Numbered from the stretch's first letter, positions 1-9,222 are shown. The stretch: DNA of 64,000 nt from Planctomonas deserti (GCF_003067705.1 NZ_QANL01000002.1:682001-746000); one strand, 5' to 3'. Translations and numbers: made by a program. The notes: generated by a model not told the origin, from the sequence alone.

Positions 1-691
1 GCTGACCGTGGGCAAGCCGCAGGTGGTCACGAAGACCATCGACGGCAAGACGCACGAGCCGTTCGAGCACCTGACCGTCGACGCCCCCGAGGAGCACCTC
101 GGCGCCATCACGCAGCTCCTCGCCGCCCGCAAGGGTCGCATGGAGAGCATGAGCAACCACGGCACCGGCTGGGTGCGCATGGAGTTCATCGTGCCGTCGC
201 GCGGCCTCATCGGCTTCCGCACCGAGTTCCTCACCATCACCCGCGGCACCGGCATCGCCAACGCGATCTCGCACGGCTACGAGCCGTGGGCCGGCGCCAT
301 CGAGACCCGCAGCAACGGCTCGATCGTGGCCGACCGCAGCGGCGTCGCGACGCCGTTCGCCATGGTCGCCCTGCAGGAGCGCATGTCGTTCTTCGTGGAG
401 CCGACGCAGGAGGTCTACGAGGGCATGGTCGTGGGCGAGAACTCGCGCGCCGACGACATGGACGTGAACATCACCAAGGAGAAGCAGCTGACCAACATGC
501 GTCAGTCCACCTCCGACACGTTCGAGCGCATGACCCCGTCGCGCCGGCTCACCCTCGAGGAGTGCCTCGAGTTCGCCCGCGAGGACGAGTGCGTCGAGGT
601 CACGCCGACGGCCATCCGCATCCGCAAGGTGGAGCTGGACCAGAACGCCCGCGCCCGCTCGGCGTCGCGCCTGAAGAAGCAGAACGCGTAA
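1..691 (+). CDS. typA: TypA/BipA ribosome-associated GTPase, C-terminal part (5' partial)
   Basis: This is the last ~229 residues of a translational GTPase of the TypA/BipA family; the frame is already open at base 2 and the start lies outside the window. The visible part holds the EF-G domain V-like fold (GLIGFRTEFLT, GTGIANAISHGYEPWAG) and the BipA-specific C-terminal domain ending in basic residues (ARSASRLKKQNA). The GTPase domain is upstream and not seen. Members of this family bind 70S ribosomes and affect ribosome assembly and stress growth; that role is inferred from family. A strong hairpin follows 18 bp after the stop. Confidence 0.96.
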   Translation, partial: LTVGKPQVVTKTIDGKTHEPFEHLTVDAPEEHLGAITQLLAARKGRMESMSNHGTGWVRMEFIVPSRGLIGFRTEFLTITRGTGIANAISHGYEPWAGAIETRSNGSIVADRSGVATPFAMVALQERMSFFVEPTQEVYEGMVVGENSRADDMDVNITKEKQLTNMRQSTSDTFERMTPSRRLTLEECLEFAREDECVEVTPTAIRIRKVELDQNARARSASRLKKQNA

Positions 692-709
692 GGCTCTCCG
701 CCTTCCGCG

Positions 710-758
710 CACAGGGCCCGCCCCGTCTCCGGACGGCGGCGGGCCCTGTGTTTGTTTG
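710..758 (+). terminator. Intrinsic terminator after typA
   Basis: A perfect 13-bp stem (710-722 with 738-750, arms CACAGGGCCCGCC / GGCGGGCCCTGTG) with a 15-nt loop is followed by TTTGTTTG at 751-758. This is the clearest rho-independent terminator with a T tract in the window, and it follows the typA stop directly. Confidence 0.85.
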
Positions 759-762
759 TATG

Positions 763-855
763 CACGGTCGCTGAGCCGCTACGGTCGCCGAGCCGCTTCG
801 GTCGCTGAGCCTGTCGAAGCGACGTGACGTCCCTTCGACAGGCTCAGGGACCGTG
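763..855. repeat. Family A dispersed repeat cluster (typA/yjbR convergent gap)
   Basis: Contains two degenerate head fragments (763-780, 781-797), one full direct copy at 800-823 (arms GTCGCT...AGCGAC) and one full inverted copy at 829-852 (arms GTCCCT...AGGGAC on its own strand). The core is CTGAGCCTGTCGAAG. Related clusters lie at 9.9, 24.3 and 29.5 kb, each also between convergent genes. Confidence 0.9.
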
Positions 856-1152
856 TCACTCGGCGAGGCGGTGGGAGTCTCGGAGGAGCGCCTCCAGCTC
901 GTCCAGCGGTACCGCGGGCAGCCGCACCAGCACGAGCAGCGGCGAGCGATCGTGGTGCGCCGTCCAGTAGTAGAGCTCCGGATAGAGCGCGGCCAGGGCC
1001 TCCCGGTCCTCCGTCTTCACCGTCAGGACGTCGTCGTCCCACATCCGGGCGACGAGCGTCCGCGCGAACCAGGCCGGCCGGTTCCAGCTGAGCCGCTCGG
1101 TGACGCCGGGCAGGGTCGAGCAGATCCGCCGCACGTCGTCCTCGGTCGCCAT
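856..1152 (-). CDS. MmcQ/YjbR family DNA-binding-fold protein
   Basis: A 98-residue protein with the conserved layout of the MmcQ/YjbR family: a short N-terminal helix followed by LPGVTERLSWNRPAWFA, then the central LTVKTEDREALAALYPELYY segment and a C-terminal VPLDELEALLRDSHRLAE helix. These proteins adopt a CyaY-like fold; a DNA-binding role has been suggested from the fold but no defined function is known. It starts at ATG 1152, divergent from the peptidase gene at 1231, and ends against the family A repeat cluster. Length is normal for the family (~100-120 aa). Confidence 0.85.
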   Translation of the reverse strand: MATEDDVRRICSTLPGVTERLSWNRPAWFARTLVARMWDDDVLTVKTEDREALAALYPELYYWTAHHDRSPLLVLVRLPAVPLDELEALLRDSHRLAE

Positions 1153-1218
1153 GCCTCATGCTGGCACCGGCAGCGCGTTGTGGGCCAGGGTGCGCCGGGA
1201 ACCCGGAGGGGTGCGTCC

Positions 1219-1224
1219 TAGGCT
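1219..1224 (+). promoter_or_regulatory. Putative -10 element (TAGGCT), leaderless start
   Basis: TAGGCT ends 6 nt before the ATG of the prolyl oligopeptidase gene at 1231, the spacing expected if transcription begins at the start codon. The same arrangement recurs at many genes in this window. Confidence 0.5.
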
Positions 1225-1230
1225 GGCGGG

Positions 1231-3258
1231 ATGACGGACGGCACGCTCGACGACCCGAACCTGTGGCTCGAGGACATCCACGGGACGGAACAGCTCGCGT
1301 GGGCGGCCGAGCGGACGAAGCGCACGACCGACTGGCTCGCGTCCGACCGCTACACGGACACCGTGGAGCGGCTGCTCGAGGTGTACGACTCCGAGGAGCG
1401 GATCCCGGTCGTGCACCGCCGTGGCGAGCACTACTACAACTTCTGGCGCGACGCCGAGCATCCGCGCGGGCTCTGGCGACGCGCGACGCTCGAGAGCTAC
1501 CTGACCCCCGAGCCCGAGTGGGACGTGCTCCTCGACGTCGACGCCCTCGGCCGGGAGGAGGGCACCTCCTGGGTCTACGCGGGCTCGGCGCTGCTACGTC
1601 CCACGCTGGACCGCGCCCTGGTGTCGCTCTCGCCGGACGGTGGCGACGCGGTGACCGTGCGGGAGTTCGACCTTTCGTCGCGCGCGTTCGTGCCCGGAGG
1701 CTTCGAGATCCCCACGGCCAAGAGCAGCGTCGGCTGGATCGACCGCGACACCGTCTTCGTGGCGACGGACTTCGGCCCCGGCAGCATGACCGAGTCGAGC
1801 TACCCGCGCACCGTCCGCCGGCTGCGGCGCGGACAGCCGCTCGCCGAGGCGGAGCTCGTGCACGAGGTGCGGCCGAGCGACATGATCGTATACGCCCGCC
1901 ACGACCACACGCCGGGCTTCGAGCGCGACCTCGTGACCGAGGTGTACGACTTCCACCGCAGCCGCACCTTCCTTCTGCGGGACGGCTCGCTGGTGCCGAT
2001 CGACGTGCCGGAGGACGCGGATGTCGACGTGCACCGCGAGTGGCTCCTGGTGCGCTCGCGCGCCGACACCGTGCTGGGGAGCCGGACCTACCCACCGGGT
2101 TACCTGCTCGCCGCCCGCCTCGACGACTTCCTGGCGGGCGACCGCAGCCTGCGCGTGCTCTTCGAGCCCGACGAGCACACCGCCCTCGAGCACTGGGCCT
2201 GGACCAGCAGTGGGCTGATGCTCACCCTGCTGCAAGACGTCTCGTCGCGCATCCGCGTGCTGTCGCCCGCGCACGACTGGGCGGCGAGCGACCTCGAGGG
2301 CGTGCCCGCCCTCGGGTCGGTCTCCGTTGTCGACACCGACCCCGACGAGTCGGACGAGTACTGGCTGCACGTCTCGGGATTCCTCACACCCCCGACCCTG
2401 CGCCGCGGCGTGCTCGGGATGGAGCCGCACCGGCAGGCGAAGGCGGCCGCATCCTTCTTCGACGAGGACGCGTTCGAGGTCGAGCAGCACTGGGTGACGT
2501 CGGACGACGGAACCCGCGTGCCCTACTTCCAGGTGGCGCCGAGGGGGCTCGTCCTCGACGGCTCGAACGCCACTGTGCTCTCCGGGTACGGCGGCTTCGA
2601 GCACGCGCGCGTGCCCGCCTACAGCGGTGTCGTGGGCCGGGGGTGGCTCGAGGGCGGCGGGGTGTACGTGGTCGCGAACATCCGCGGCGGTAGCGAGTAC
2701 GGGCCGGCCTGGCACCGCGCGGCCCTCAAGGAGAACCGTCCGCGGGCATACGAGGACTTCGCGGCGGTGGCGCGCGACCTCGTCGCCCGCGGCGTGACGT
2801 CTCCGAAGCACCTGGGTTGCGAGGGGCGCAGCAACGGCGGCCTCCTCGTGGGCAATATGCTCACCCGGTACCCGGAGCTGTTCGGCGCGATCGTCTGCGG
2901 GGTGCCCCTGCTCGACATGCGGCGCTACACCCGGCTGTCCGCGGGGGCGTCCTGGATCGCCGAGTACGGTGACCCGGACGATCCCGAGCAGTGGGAGTAC
3001 ATCCGCGGGTTCTCGCCGTACCACAACGTCTCCGCGGGGGTGGAGTACCCGGCGCTCCTGCTGTACGCGGCGACGAGCGACGACCGCGTCGGGCCCGTGC
3101 AGGCACGGAAGATGGCCGCCCGCATGGAGCAGCTCGGCATCCCCGACGTCTGGTACTACGAGAACGCGGACGGCGGCCACGGCGGCGCGGTGGACAACCG
3201 CAGCACCGCCCAGCTGCAGGCGGCGGTGTGGAAGTTCTTCCGGCGGACGCTCGCGTGA
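1231..3258 (+). CDS. Prolyl oligopeptidase family serine peptidase (S9A)
   Basis: 675 residues, cytosolic, no signal peptide. The N-terminal ~400 residues match the beta-propeller region of S9A peptidases (opening DPNLWLEDIHG, then DRYTDTVERLLEVYD), and the C-terminal ~270 residues are an alpha/beta-hydrolase. The catalytic set is visible: nucleophile Ser534 in GRSNGG, acid Asp617/618 in ATSDDRVGP, and His650 in GGHGG. The family cleaves short peptides after proline or, in related branches, other residues; the exact specificity cannot be read here. The next reading frame starts within its stop codon (GTGA). Confidence 0.93.
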   Translation: MTDGTLDDPNLWLEDIHGTEQLAWAAERTKRTTDWLASDRYTDTVERLLEVYDSEERIPVVHRRGEHYYNFWRDAEHPRGLWRRATLESYLTPEPEWDVLLDVDALGREEGTSWVYAGSALLRPTLDRALVSLSPDGGDAVTVREFDLSSRAFVPGGFEIPTAKSSVGWIDRDTVFVATDFGPGSMTESSYPRTVRRLRRGQPLAEAELVHEVRPSDMIVYARHDHTPGFERDLVTEVYDFHRSRTFLLRDGSLVPIDVPEDADVDVHREWLLVRSRADTVLGSRTYPPGYLLAARLDDFLAGDRSLRVLFEPDEHTALEHWAWTSSGLMLTLLQDVSSRIRVLSPAHDWAASDLEGVPALGSVSVVDTDPDESDEYWLHVSGFLTPPTLRRGVLGMEPHRQAKAAASFFDEDAFEVEQHWVTSDDGTRVPYFQVAPRGLVLDGSNATVLSGYGGFEHARVPAYSGVVGRGWLEGGGVYVVANIRGGSEYGPAWHRAALKENRPRAYEDFAAVARDLVARGVTSPKHLGCEGRSNGGLLVGNMLTRYPELFGAIVCGVPLLDMRRYTRLSAGASWIAEYGDPDDPEQWEYIRGFSPYHNVSAGVEYPALLLYAATSDDRVGPVQARKMAARMEQLGIPDVWYYENADGGHGGAVDNRSTAQLQAAVWKFFRRTLA

Positions 3259-3800
3259 GCCCCGGCCCGCGCCGACCCACCCTGTACCTCATGGTCGGGC
3301 TGCCGGGGGCGGGCAAGACGACCCGCGCCCGCGAGCTGGAGCGCGAGCGTAGGACCCTGCGACTCACGCCCGACGAGTGGATGCTGCCCCTGTTCGGTGA
3401 ATCGGACCGGAACGGCGCGCGCGACGTGCTCGAGGGGCGCTTCGTGTGGCTCGCCCGCCGGGCGCTCGCCGCGGGCACGGACGTCGTGCTGGACTTCGGC
3501 CTCTGGGGTCGCGACGAGCGGTCGGCCCTCCGCGCCCTCGCGACGGAGGCGGGCGCGGCCTGCGTCCTGGTCTAGCTCCCGATCGACGAGCGGACCCAGC
3601 GGCAGCGCGTGCTCGCCCGGTTCGACCGTGAGCCGGAGGAGACGTTCGCGATGACCGACGACGATCTCGTCCGCTACCGGGAGGTGTTCGAGCCGCCGAC
3701 GGACGACGAGTTCGGCGACGCCATCGACGCGCCGCCGCCGGGCTTCGAGGGATGGCCGCAGTGGATCGCGGACCGGTGGCCATCCGCGGGAACGGACTAG
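3255..3800 (+). pseudogene. AAA/zeta-toxin-like P-loop kinase, interrupted by in-frame TAG
   Basis: One reading frame runs from GTG 3255 to the stop at 3798-3800 (181 codons), but codon 107 is TAG (3573-3575). Upstream of it is a P-loop kinase N-terminus (LYLMVGLPGAGKTTRA) with an LDFGLWGRDER segment. Downstream, without frame change, comes the usual second half (LPIDERTQRQRVLARF, then PPPGFEGWPQWIADRWPS). Intact relatives, from memory, read V-Y-L-P-I at the break, so a single TAC to TAG change explains it. The GTG overlaps the peptidase stop, so the gene was translationally coupled. The family includes small-molecule kinases and zeta-toxin-like proteins; substrate unknown. A sequencing error or programmed readthrough is possible. 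Confidence 0.82.
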
Positions 3801-4339
3801 GGCCGGGGCTCCTGCGTCCCGTGCACGGGGCCGTTCTCCGTCGCGTTCTCTCGCCTGTTTCCGGCCGTGGACGCAGTCCCGTTCCCCGGCTCGTCCTCGT
3901 TCTCGTCCTCGGCTGCGGACGCGGGCCCGAGCTCCTGGAACAGGGTCAGCTGCAGTCCGGCCGGAGCTTCCAGGCGCGAGTTGAGCGACCGCCACGGCGT
4001 CTGCCGCGGCGACGCGACGAGCTCGGCGCCGCCGCGCACCAGGTCGTGGGTCACGGCCGCGGAGTCGTCGACCTCGAACGCGACCCGGATGCGCGCGCTC
4101 GGTGAGCCCTCCGCCTCCACGGCGTCGATCATCCTCACCTGGGCGGGATTCGAGAGCTCGAGCGTGGCGCGGCCGGCGTCGAGAATCGTCACGCGGGCGC
4201 CATCCTCGCCCTGGTACGCCTCGTGCTCGGGGAGCCCGAGGACGTCGCGGTAGAAGGCGAGGGCTGCTTCGTAGTCGTCGGCGGTGACGACGAGGCGGAG
4301 CTGCCGCACGCGCGGCCGGTCGGTGCTGTCGCTGGTCAT
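3797..4339 (-). CDS. VOC (glyoxalase/bleomycin resistance) family protein
   Basis: 180 residues. Residues ~12-145 form one VOC module: QLRLVVTADDYEAALAFYRDVLGLPE, DGARVTILDAGRATLELS, then a second half ending GLQLTLFQEL. A 35-residue hydrophilic, low-complexity tail (EDENEDEPGNG) follows. VOC proteins bind a divalent metal and include dioxygenases, glyoxalases and antibiotic-binding proteins; the substrate is not identifiable. The start at ATG 4339 is preceded by a TAGGCT hexamer with a 7-nt gap. The stop overlaps that of the broken kinase gene by 3 bases on the other strand. Confidence 0.85.
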   Translation of the reverse strand: MTSDSTDRPRVRQLRLVVTADDYEAALAFYRDVLGLPEHEAYQGEDGARVTILDAGRATLELSNPAQVRMIDAVEAEGSPSARIRVAFEVDDSAAVTHDLVRGGAELVASPRQTPWRSLNSRLEAPAGLQLTLFQELGPASAAEDENEDEPGNGTASTAGNRRENATENGPVHGTQEPRP

Positions 4340-4346
4340 GCCCGGC

Positions 4347-4352
4347 AGCCTA
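4347..4352 (-). promoter_or_regulatory. Putative -10 element (TAGGCT), leaderless start of VOC gene
   Basis: On the minus strand TAGGCT lies 7 nt before the ATG at 4339, matching the leaderless pattern seen at several other genes. Confidence 0.45.
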
Positions 4353-4410
4353 GGACGGCCCGGGAGGACGCGGAAGCGGGCGAAGCGGCGACCGTCCGGA
4401 GGGGACGGGA

Positions 4411-4779
4411 TCAGGAGCGGACGAGACGCGCGATGGCGTCCGACGCCTCCTTGATCTTGGCATCCGCCGTGTCGCCGCCCGATCGCACGGCCTCGGCGAC
4501 GCAGTGCGTGAGGTGCTCGTTGAGCAGGCCGAGGGCGACGGACTCGAGCGCGCTCGTCATGGCCGAGACCTGGGTGAGGATGTCGATGCAGTACTTCTCG
4601 TCGGCCACCATGTTCTGCAGTCCACGGGCCTGGCCCTCGATGCGGCGCAGACGCTTCAGGTAGTCGTCCTTGTTCGAGATGTAGCCGTGCGACGCGTGCT
4701 CGGCGCCGGCCGCGTCGTCGAGGGCGGCGTCGTCGAGGGCGGGGGCCGTGACGATGGGGGAGGGGGTGGACTTCGCCAT
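4411..4779 (-). CDS. csoR: CsoR-type copper-sensing repressor
   Basis: 122 residues of the DUF156/CsoR family. The copper-binding triad is present with canonical spacing: Cys64 (KYCIDIL), His89 and Cys93 (NEHLTHC), that is 25 and 4 residues apart as in characterised CsoR proteins. An ~35-residue unstructured N-terminal extension precedes the core helix DYLKRLRRIEGQARGLQNMV. CsoR represses copper export genes and releases DNA on binding Cu(I). It is divergent from copZ-copA, with an operator-like palindrome between. The start ATG 4779 has a good AGGAGA ribosome site. Confidence 0.93.
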   Translation of the reverse strand: MAKSTPSPIVTAPALDDAALDDAAGAEHASHGYISNKDDYLKRLRRIEGQARGLQNMVADEKYCIDILTQVSAMTSALESVALGLLNEHLTHCVAEAVRSGGDTADAKIKEASDAIARLVRS

Positions 4780-4806
4780 GGGATTCTCCTTCGTGATTCG
4801 ACAACA

Positions 4807-4825
4807 ATACCCTACCGGGGTACCC
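4807..4825. promoter_or_regulatory. CsoR-type operator
   Basis: ATACCCTACCGGGGTACCC contains TACCC-TACC-GGGGTA, the pseudo-palindromic GC-tract arrangement of CsoR operators. It sits 28 bp before the csoR start and 80 bp before copZ, so binding here could control both directions (inference). Confidence 0.75.
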
Positions 4826-4904
4826 TTGACCAAGGCCGACCGATTCGCGCGCCACCCGCGTCAGCGATCGGCGAACAACCGCCCCTGAGACACAAAGGAC
4901 TGCC

Positions 4905-5270
4905 ATGACGGAACTCTCCAGCGGCACGCCGCTGCCCCTGATCAACTCCGGCTCCTCCTGCGCCTGCTGTGCCCCCGCGGACACGACCGCGGCGTCGACC
5001 GCCGACACCACGGCCGGAGCAACGGCCGCGCAGAGCGCCGCGGACGAGATCACCACGGTGCTCCAGGTGACGGGCATGACCTGCGGCCACTGCGTCGCGA
5101 GCGTCACCGAGGAGCTTCGCGCCATCGACGGCGTGAGCGCGGTCGACGTCGACCTCGTTCCCGGTGGATCCTCCGCCGTGTCGGTCACGAGCGCCGCCGA
5201 GCTGGACTCCGCGGCGGTCGAGGCCGCCGTCGAGGAGGCGGGCTACAGCCTCGCGCCGTCCGGCCGATGA
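4905..5270 (+). CDS. copZ: CopZ-like copper chaperone (HMA domain) with Cys-containing N-terminal extension
   Basis: 121 residues. The C-terminal ~70 residues are one heavy-metal-associated domain with the Cu(I) site GMTCGHC (Cys60, Cys63). Typical CopZ proteins are ~68 residues; here a ~48-residue Ala/Thr-rich extension comes first, carrying CACC (Cys19, Cys21, Cys22). It would deliver copper to the CopA ATPase encoded next; the two genes overlap by ATGA and are surely co-transcribed. AAAGGA lies 6 nt before the ATG. The extension may be an extra metal site or a flexible tether; this is inference. Confidence 0.9.
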   Translation: MTELSSGTPLPLINSGSSCACCAPADTTAASTADTTAGATAAQSAADEITTVLQVTGMTCGHCVASVTEELRAIDGVSAVDVDLVPGGSSAVSVTSAAELDSAAVEAAVEEAGYSLAPSGR

Positions 5271-7504
5271 GCGCGGAGCGCGTCGAGCTCCTCGTCGGCG
5301 GCATGACCTGCTCGTCGTGCTCCGCCCGCATCGAGAAGAAGCTCAACCGGATGCCGGGCGTCGAGGCGTCCGTCAACTACGCCACCGAGAAGGCCACCGT
5401 TCTGCTGCCCGAGGGCACGAGCGTCGCGCAGGCCATCTCCACGATCGTGGCGACGGGCTACACGGCCGAGGTGCCGCCGGCCGCCGACGACGAGACGGGC
5501 GCCGCGGAGGTCGAGGGCCACGAGGACGCGAGGACGGCCCTCCTGCGGCGTCGCCTCGTCATCTCGGCCGCGCTCACCGTCCCCGTGCTCGCGCTGTCCA
5601 TGATCCCGCCGCTGCAGTTCCCCGGGTGGCAGTGGGTCGCGCTGGTCCTGGCCGTGCCCGTCGTCGCCTGGGGCGCCTGGCCCTTCCACCGCGCCGCCGT
5701 GCTGAACGCGCGGCACGGCGCCACGACAATGGACACGCTCATCAGCGGCGGCGTGCTCGCCGCGTTCGGCTGGTCGCTCTACGCGCTCTTCCTGGGCGGG
5801 GCAGGCCGCATCGGCGCGACGATGCCCTTCGAGTGGACGCTCGAGCGCGGCTCAGGCGCCCACGAGCTGTACCTCGAGGTCGCGACCGCCGTGACCGTGT
5901 TCCTGCTCGCGGGCCGCTACTTCGAGGCGCGGGCGAAGCGGACGTCCGGCGCCGCCCTGCGCGCGCTGCTGCGCCTCGGCGCGAAGGATGCCGCCGTGCT
6001 GACCGGCGGTGTGGAGACGCGCATCCCCATCTCCGCGCTCCGGGCGGGGGACCGCTTCGTCGTGCGCCCCGGTGAGCAGATCGCCACCGACGGCGAGGTC
6101 GAGGAGGGCGCGTCCGCCGTGGACGCGAGCATGCTCACCGGCGAGAGCGTGCCCGTCGAGGTCGGCCCGGGTGACCGGGTGGTCGGCGCCACCATCAACG
6201 TGGGCGGCCGGCTCGTCGTGCGCGCAACGCGCGTGGGGGCGGACACCGAGCTCGCCCGGATGGCGCGCCTCGTCGAGGAGGCCCAGTCGGGCAAGGCCGA
6301 TGTGCAGCGGATCGCGGACCGGGTCAGCGCCGTGTTCGTCCCCGTCGTCCTCGTGCTCTCCGCCCTCACGCTCGTCGGCTGGCTGCTCACCGGCGCGGGC
6401 GCGGAGATGGCGTTCTCCGCCGCGGTGGCGACCCTCATCATCGCCTGCCCCTGCGCGCTCGGCCTCGCCACGCCCACGGCGCTCCTCGTGGGCACCGGGC
6501 GCGGTGCCCAGCTCGGCATCCTCATCCGCGGACCGCAGGTGCTGGAGTCGACCCGTCGGGTCGACACGGTGGTGCTCGACAAGACGGGAACGCTGACGAG
6601 CGGGCGCATGACGCTCGCGGCCGTGGTCCCCGCCCCCGGCACATCGGAGAACGACGTCCTGGCGCTCGCCGGGGCGGCCGAGTCCGGCTCGGAGCACCCG
6701 GTCGCCGCGGCCATCGTCCGCGCCGCCGCCGGGCTCCCGGCCCCGGCGCTCGAGGCGTTCCGCAGCGAGCGCGGGCTCGGCGTCGAGGCCGTGCTGGCCG
6801 GACGCGTCGTCCGGGTCGGCCGACCGGCCTGGCTCGCCGAATCCGGTGCGGGCGCGCTTCCCGCCGCGTTGGATGCGGAGCGCTTCCGGCTGGAGCGCGC
6901 GGGCAACACGGTCGTCGCGGTCGAGGAGGACGGCGTGGTGCGCGGGCTGCTCGCGGTCGCCGACGCGCCGAAGCCCACGAGCGCCGCGGCGGTCGCAGCG
7001 TTCCGCGACCTCGGCCTGCGCCCCATCCTGCTTACCGGCGACAACGAGGAGGTCGCGGGAGCCGTCGCGGCGGCCGTCGGGATCGACGAGGTGCACGCGG
7101 GCGTGCTGCCGGCCGAGAAGGCCGACGTCGTCGCGCGGCTGCGCTCCGAGGGCAGGGTCGTCGCGATGGTCGGCGACGGCGTGAACGACGCGATCGCGCT
7201 CGCGACCGCCGACCTCGGCATCGCCATGGGAACGGGCACCGATGCGGCGATCGAGGCGAGCGACCTCACCGTCGTGAGCGGCGACCTCCTCGCGGCCGTG
7301 GACGCCGTGCGGCTGTCCCGTCGCACGCTCGCCATCATCAAGGGGAACCTGTTCTGGGCTTTCGCGTACAACGTGGCCGCGATCCCGCTTGCCGCCCTCG
7401 GCCTGCTCAACCCGCTGATCGCGGGAGCCGCCATGGCCCTGTCCTCCGTCTTCGTGGTGAGCAACAGCCTGCGCCTGCGCTCCTTCTCCCGCCGGACCGC
7501 CTGA
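5267..7504 (+). CDS. copA: Copper-exporting P1B-type ATPase
   Basis: 745 residues. In order: one N-terminal HMA domain (GGMTCSSC, Cys15/Cys18), six to eight membrane helices, the actuator loop with TGES, the intramembrane metal motif Cys394-Pro-Cys396, the phosphorylation motif D438KTGT, a nucleotide-binding domain with SEHP, and the hinge GDGVND before the last two helices. CPC plus the neighbouring csoR and copZ indicate Cu(I) export across the cytoplasmic membrane. It starts inside the copZ stop (ATGA), giving translational coupling. No key residue is missing. Confidence 0.96.
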   Translation: MSAERVELLVGGMTCSSCSARIEKKLNRMPGVEASVNYATEKATVLLPEGTSVAQAISTIVATGYTAEVPPAADDETGAAEVEGHEDARTALLRRRLVISAALTVPVLALSMIPPLQFPGWQWVALVLAVPVVAWGAWPFHRAAVLNARHGATTMDTLISGGVLAAFGWSLYALFLGGAGRIGATMPFEWTLERGSGAHELYLEVATAVTVFLLAGRYFEARAKRTSGAALRALLRLGAKDAAVLTGGVETRIPISALRAGDRFVVRPGEQIATDGEVEEGASAVDASMLTGESVPVEVGPGDRVVGATINVGGRLVVRATRVGADTELARMARLVEEAQSGKADVQRIADRVSAVFVPVVLVLSALTLVGWLLTGAGAEMAFSAAVATLIIACPCALGLATPTALLVGTGRGAQLGILIRGPQVLESTRRVDTVVLDKTGTLTSGRMTLAAVVPAPGTSENDVLALAGAAESGSEHPVAAAIVRAAAGLPAPALEAFRSERGLGVEAVLAGRVVRVGRPAWLAESGAGALPAALDAERFRLERAGNTVVAVEEDGVVRGLLAVADAPKPTSAAAVAAFRDLGLRPILLTGDNEEVAGAVAAAVGIDEVHAGVLPAEKADVVARLRSEGRVVAMVGDGVNDAIALATADLGIAMGTGTDAAIEASDLTVVSGDLLAAVDAVRLSRRTLAIIKGNLFWAFAYNVAAIPLAALGLLNPLIAGAAMALSSVFVVSNSLRLRSFSRRTA

Positions 7505-7572
7505 CCGCGCACGCTGGGCCCGCGCGCGGGGCCGGGTGACGTGCCCGGCACTCCGCCCCTGTCACCGTGCCC

Positions 7573-7633
7573 GTGCCCAGGCAGCGGCATCCTGCCCAGC
7601 TTTACCCTGGGCACGATGCCTCTGCCTGGGCAG
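7573..7633. repeat. Family B 61-bp nested palindrome, copy 1
   Basis: Outer arms TGCCCAGGCA / TGCCTGGGCA, middle arms GGCATC / GATGCC and inner arms TGCCCAG / CTGGGCA pair to a single long hairpin. It lies between the convergent copA and PLP decarboxylase genes. The following bases (to ~7660) repeat GGGCAGGAGCGCGGG imperfectly. Confidence 0.88.
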
Positions 7634-7688
7634 GAGCGCGGGTTGGCTCGGGCAGGAGCGCGGGGTGGGGCGCGGGGTGCCCGCGGGG

Positions 7689-9077
7689 TCAGGCGGGCAC
7701 GGCGGCTGCCGCGCGCTCGACCGCGGCGATCGCGGTCGCCACGTCGGCCCCGTCGGTCGACCAGTTGCTCACTGAGATGCGCAGCACGTCCCTGTCCCGC
7801 CAGTGCGATCCGGACATCCACACGGTGCCGTCCGCGATCAGGCGCGCCGTGACGGCGCGCGTCCGCTCGTCGGAGCCGAACGACAGGCAGACCTGTGTGA
7901 ACACGACGTCATTCACTATCTCCACGCCGGGCTGTCGTGCAAGACCCTCCGCGAGTGCCGCGGCGGTGTCGACGAGTCGCTCTACCAGCGCCACGACGCC
8001 GCTGCGGCCCAGCGACCGGAGCGCCGCCCACACGGGGACGCCGCGCGCCCTCCGGGACATCTCCGGCACGAGCTCGTACGGGTCCGCCCGGTCGGCCGAC
8101 CCGCGGATGAGGTAGGCGGCGTGCGTGCCGAGAGCCGCCCGCATCGCCTCGGGTCGGGACACGATCGCGACGCCGCAGTCGTACGGCACGTTGAGCGTCT
8201 TGTGCGCATCCGTCGCCCAGGAGTCCGCGGTGTCGATCCCGTCCATGGCTGCGGCGAAGCGGGGGCTCGCCGCAGCCCACAAGCCGAACGCGCCGTCGAC
8301 GTGTACCCACGCGCCATGCTCGTGCGCGAGCGCCACCGCCTCCCTCATCGGGTCGAACGCACCGGAGTGGAGGTTCCCCGCCTGTAGGCACACGATGACC
8401 GGTCCCGCCGCCCGGGCGAGCGCGTCGGCGAGGTCGGCCGGCACGATGCGGCCCTCCCCGTCCGCCGGTACGGCCACCGGCGCGCCGAGACCCAGGTAGC
8501 GCAGGGCGAGGTCGACGGAGACGTGTCGTTCCGCGCCCGCGAGGACCGTGACGGCGGGCCCGCCGGTCAGCCCGCGCGCCTCGACGTCCCAGCCCGCCTG
8601 TGCGAGCACATGCCCGCGGGCGGCGGCCAGGCCAACGAAGTTCGCCATTGTGGCGCCCGTGGTGAAGCCGACGCCGGACCCGCCGGGCAGACCGAGGAGG
8701 TCGACGAGCCAGGCGCCCGCCACCTCCTCAATGGCTGCGGCGGCGGGCGTGGCGTATCGCATGCCCGCGTTCTGGTCCCAGGCGCTGACGAGCCAGTCGG
8801 TGGCGAGTGCGGCCGGCAATGTCCCCCCGATCACCCAACCGAAGAAGCGGCCCGAGGGCATTGCCATGAGGCCGGGCTCCGCCGCCGCGACGAGTTCGTC
8901 CACGACCTCGGCGGCTTCGAGGCCGTCGGCGGGCAGCGATCCGGCGAGCCGGTCGATCACTCCATCCGCGTCCAGGCGGGGCGCGACCGGCCGGGTGGGC
9001 ATGCTCTCCAGCCACGCCACGGCCTGCTCCCGGGCACGGTCGAGAGCGTCGCGGTACACCTCCGGCTTCGCAGGCAC
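7689..9077 (-). CDS. PLP-dependent decarboxylase/aminotransferase-fold enzyme (group II decarboxylase-like)
   Basis: About 462 residues from GTG 9077. The group II PLP decarboxylase pattern is clear: FFGWVIGGTLPAALATDWL, the GFTTGATMANFVGLAAAR cofactor-phosphate region, HVDGAFG with the PLP-binding Asp, and Lys293 in DAHKTLN as the Schiff-base lysine. Relatives decarboxylate aromatic or acidic amino acids (DOPA, tyrosine, glutamate); substrate cannot be assigned. The frame stays open upstream to 9464, but that stretch reads through a family B repeat and lacks homology, so the start after it (VPAKPEVYRDALDRA) is preferred. It stands alone, divergent from the peroxidase gene. Confidence 0.88.
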   Translation of the reverse strand: MPAKPEVYRDALDRAREQAVAWLESMPTRPVAPRLDADGVIDRLAGSLPADGLEAAEVVDELVAAAEPGLMAMPSGRFFGWVIGGTLPAALATDWLVSAWDQNAGMRYATPAAAAIEEVAGAWLVDLLGLPGGSGVGFTTGATMANFVGLAAARGHVLAQAGWDVEARGLTGGPAVTVLAGAERHVSVDLALRYLGLGAPVAVPADGEGRIVPADLADALARAAGPVIVCLQAGNLHSGAFDPMREAVALAHEHGAWVHVDGAFGLWAAASPRFAAAMDGIDTADSWATDAHKTLNVPYDCGVAIVSRPEAMRAALGTHAAYLIRGSADRADPYELVPEMSRRARGVPVWAALRSLGRSGVVALVERLVDTAAALAEGLARQPGVEIVNDVVFTQVCLSFGSDERTRAVTARLIADGTVWMSGSHWRDRDVLRISVSNWSTDGADVATAIAAVERAAAAVPA

Positions 9078-9161
9078 GAGCCGAGGGTAGACCCACGCGT
9101 GGCCGCCGCGCCAGGGTCTTCCCCGCCCGAACGCGCTGCGGTCGCTCAGGCCACCCTGTCC

Positions 9162-9222
9162 CTGCCCAGGCAGGGGCATCCTGCCCAGCTTCACCCTGGG
9201 CACGATGCCTCTGCCTGGGCAG
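9162..9222. repeat. Family B 61-bp nested palindrome, copy 2
   Basis: Nearly identical to copy 1 (only three or four substitutions). Unlike copies 1 and 3 it lies between divergent genes, 85 bp before the decarboxylase start and 94 bp before the peroxidase start. Partial GGGCAGGAGC echoes follow to ~9275. Confidence 0.88.

Noticed and set aside
5852-7821. Long minus-strand frames opposite copA
   Set aside because: copA carries all P-type ATPase motifs; the opposite frames are low-complexity shadows.
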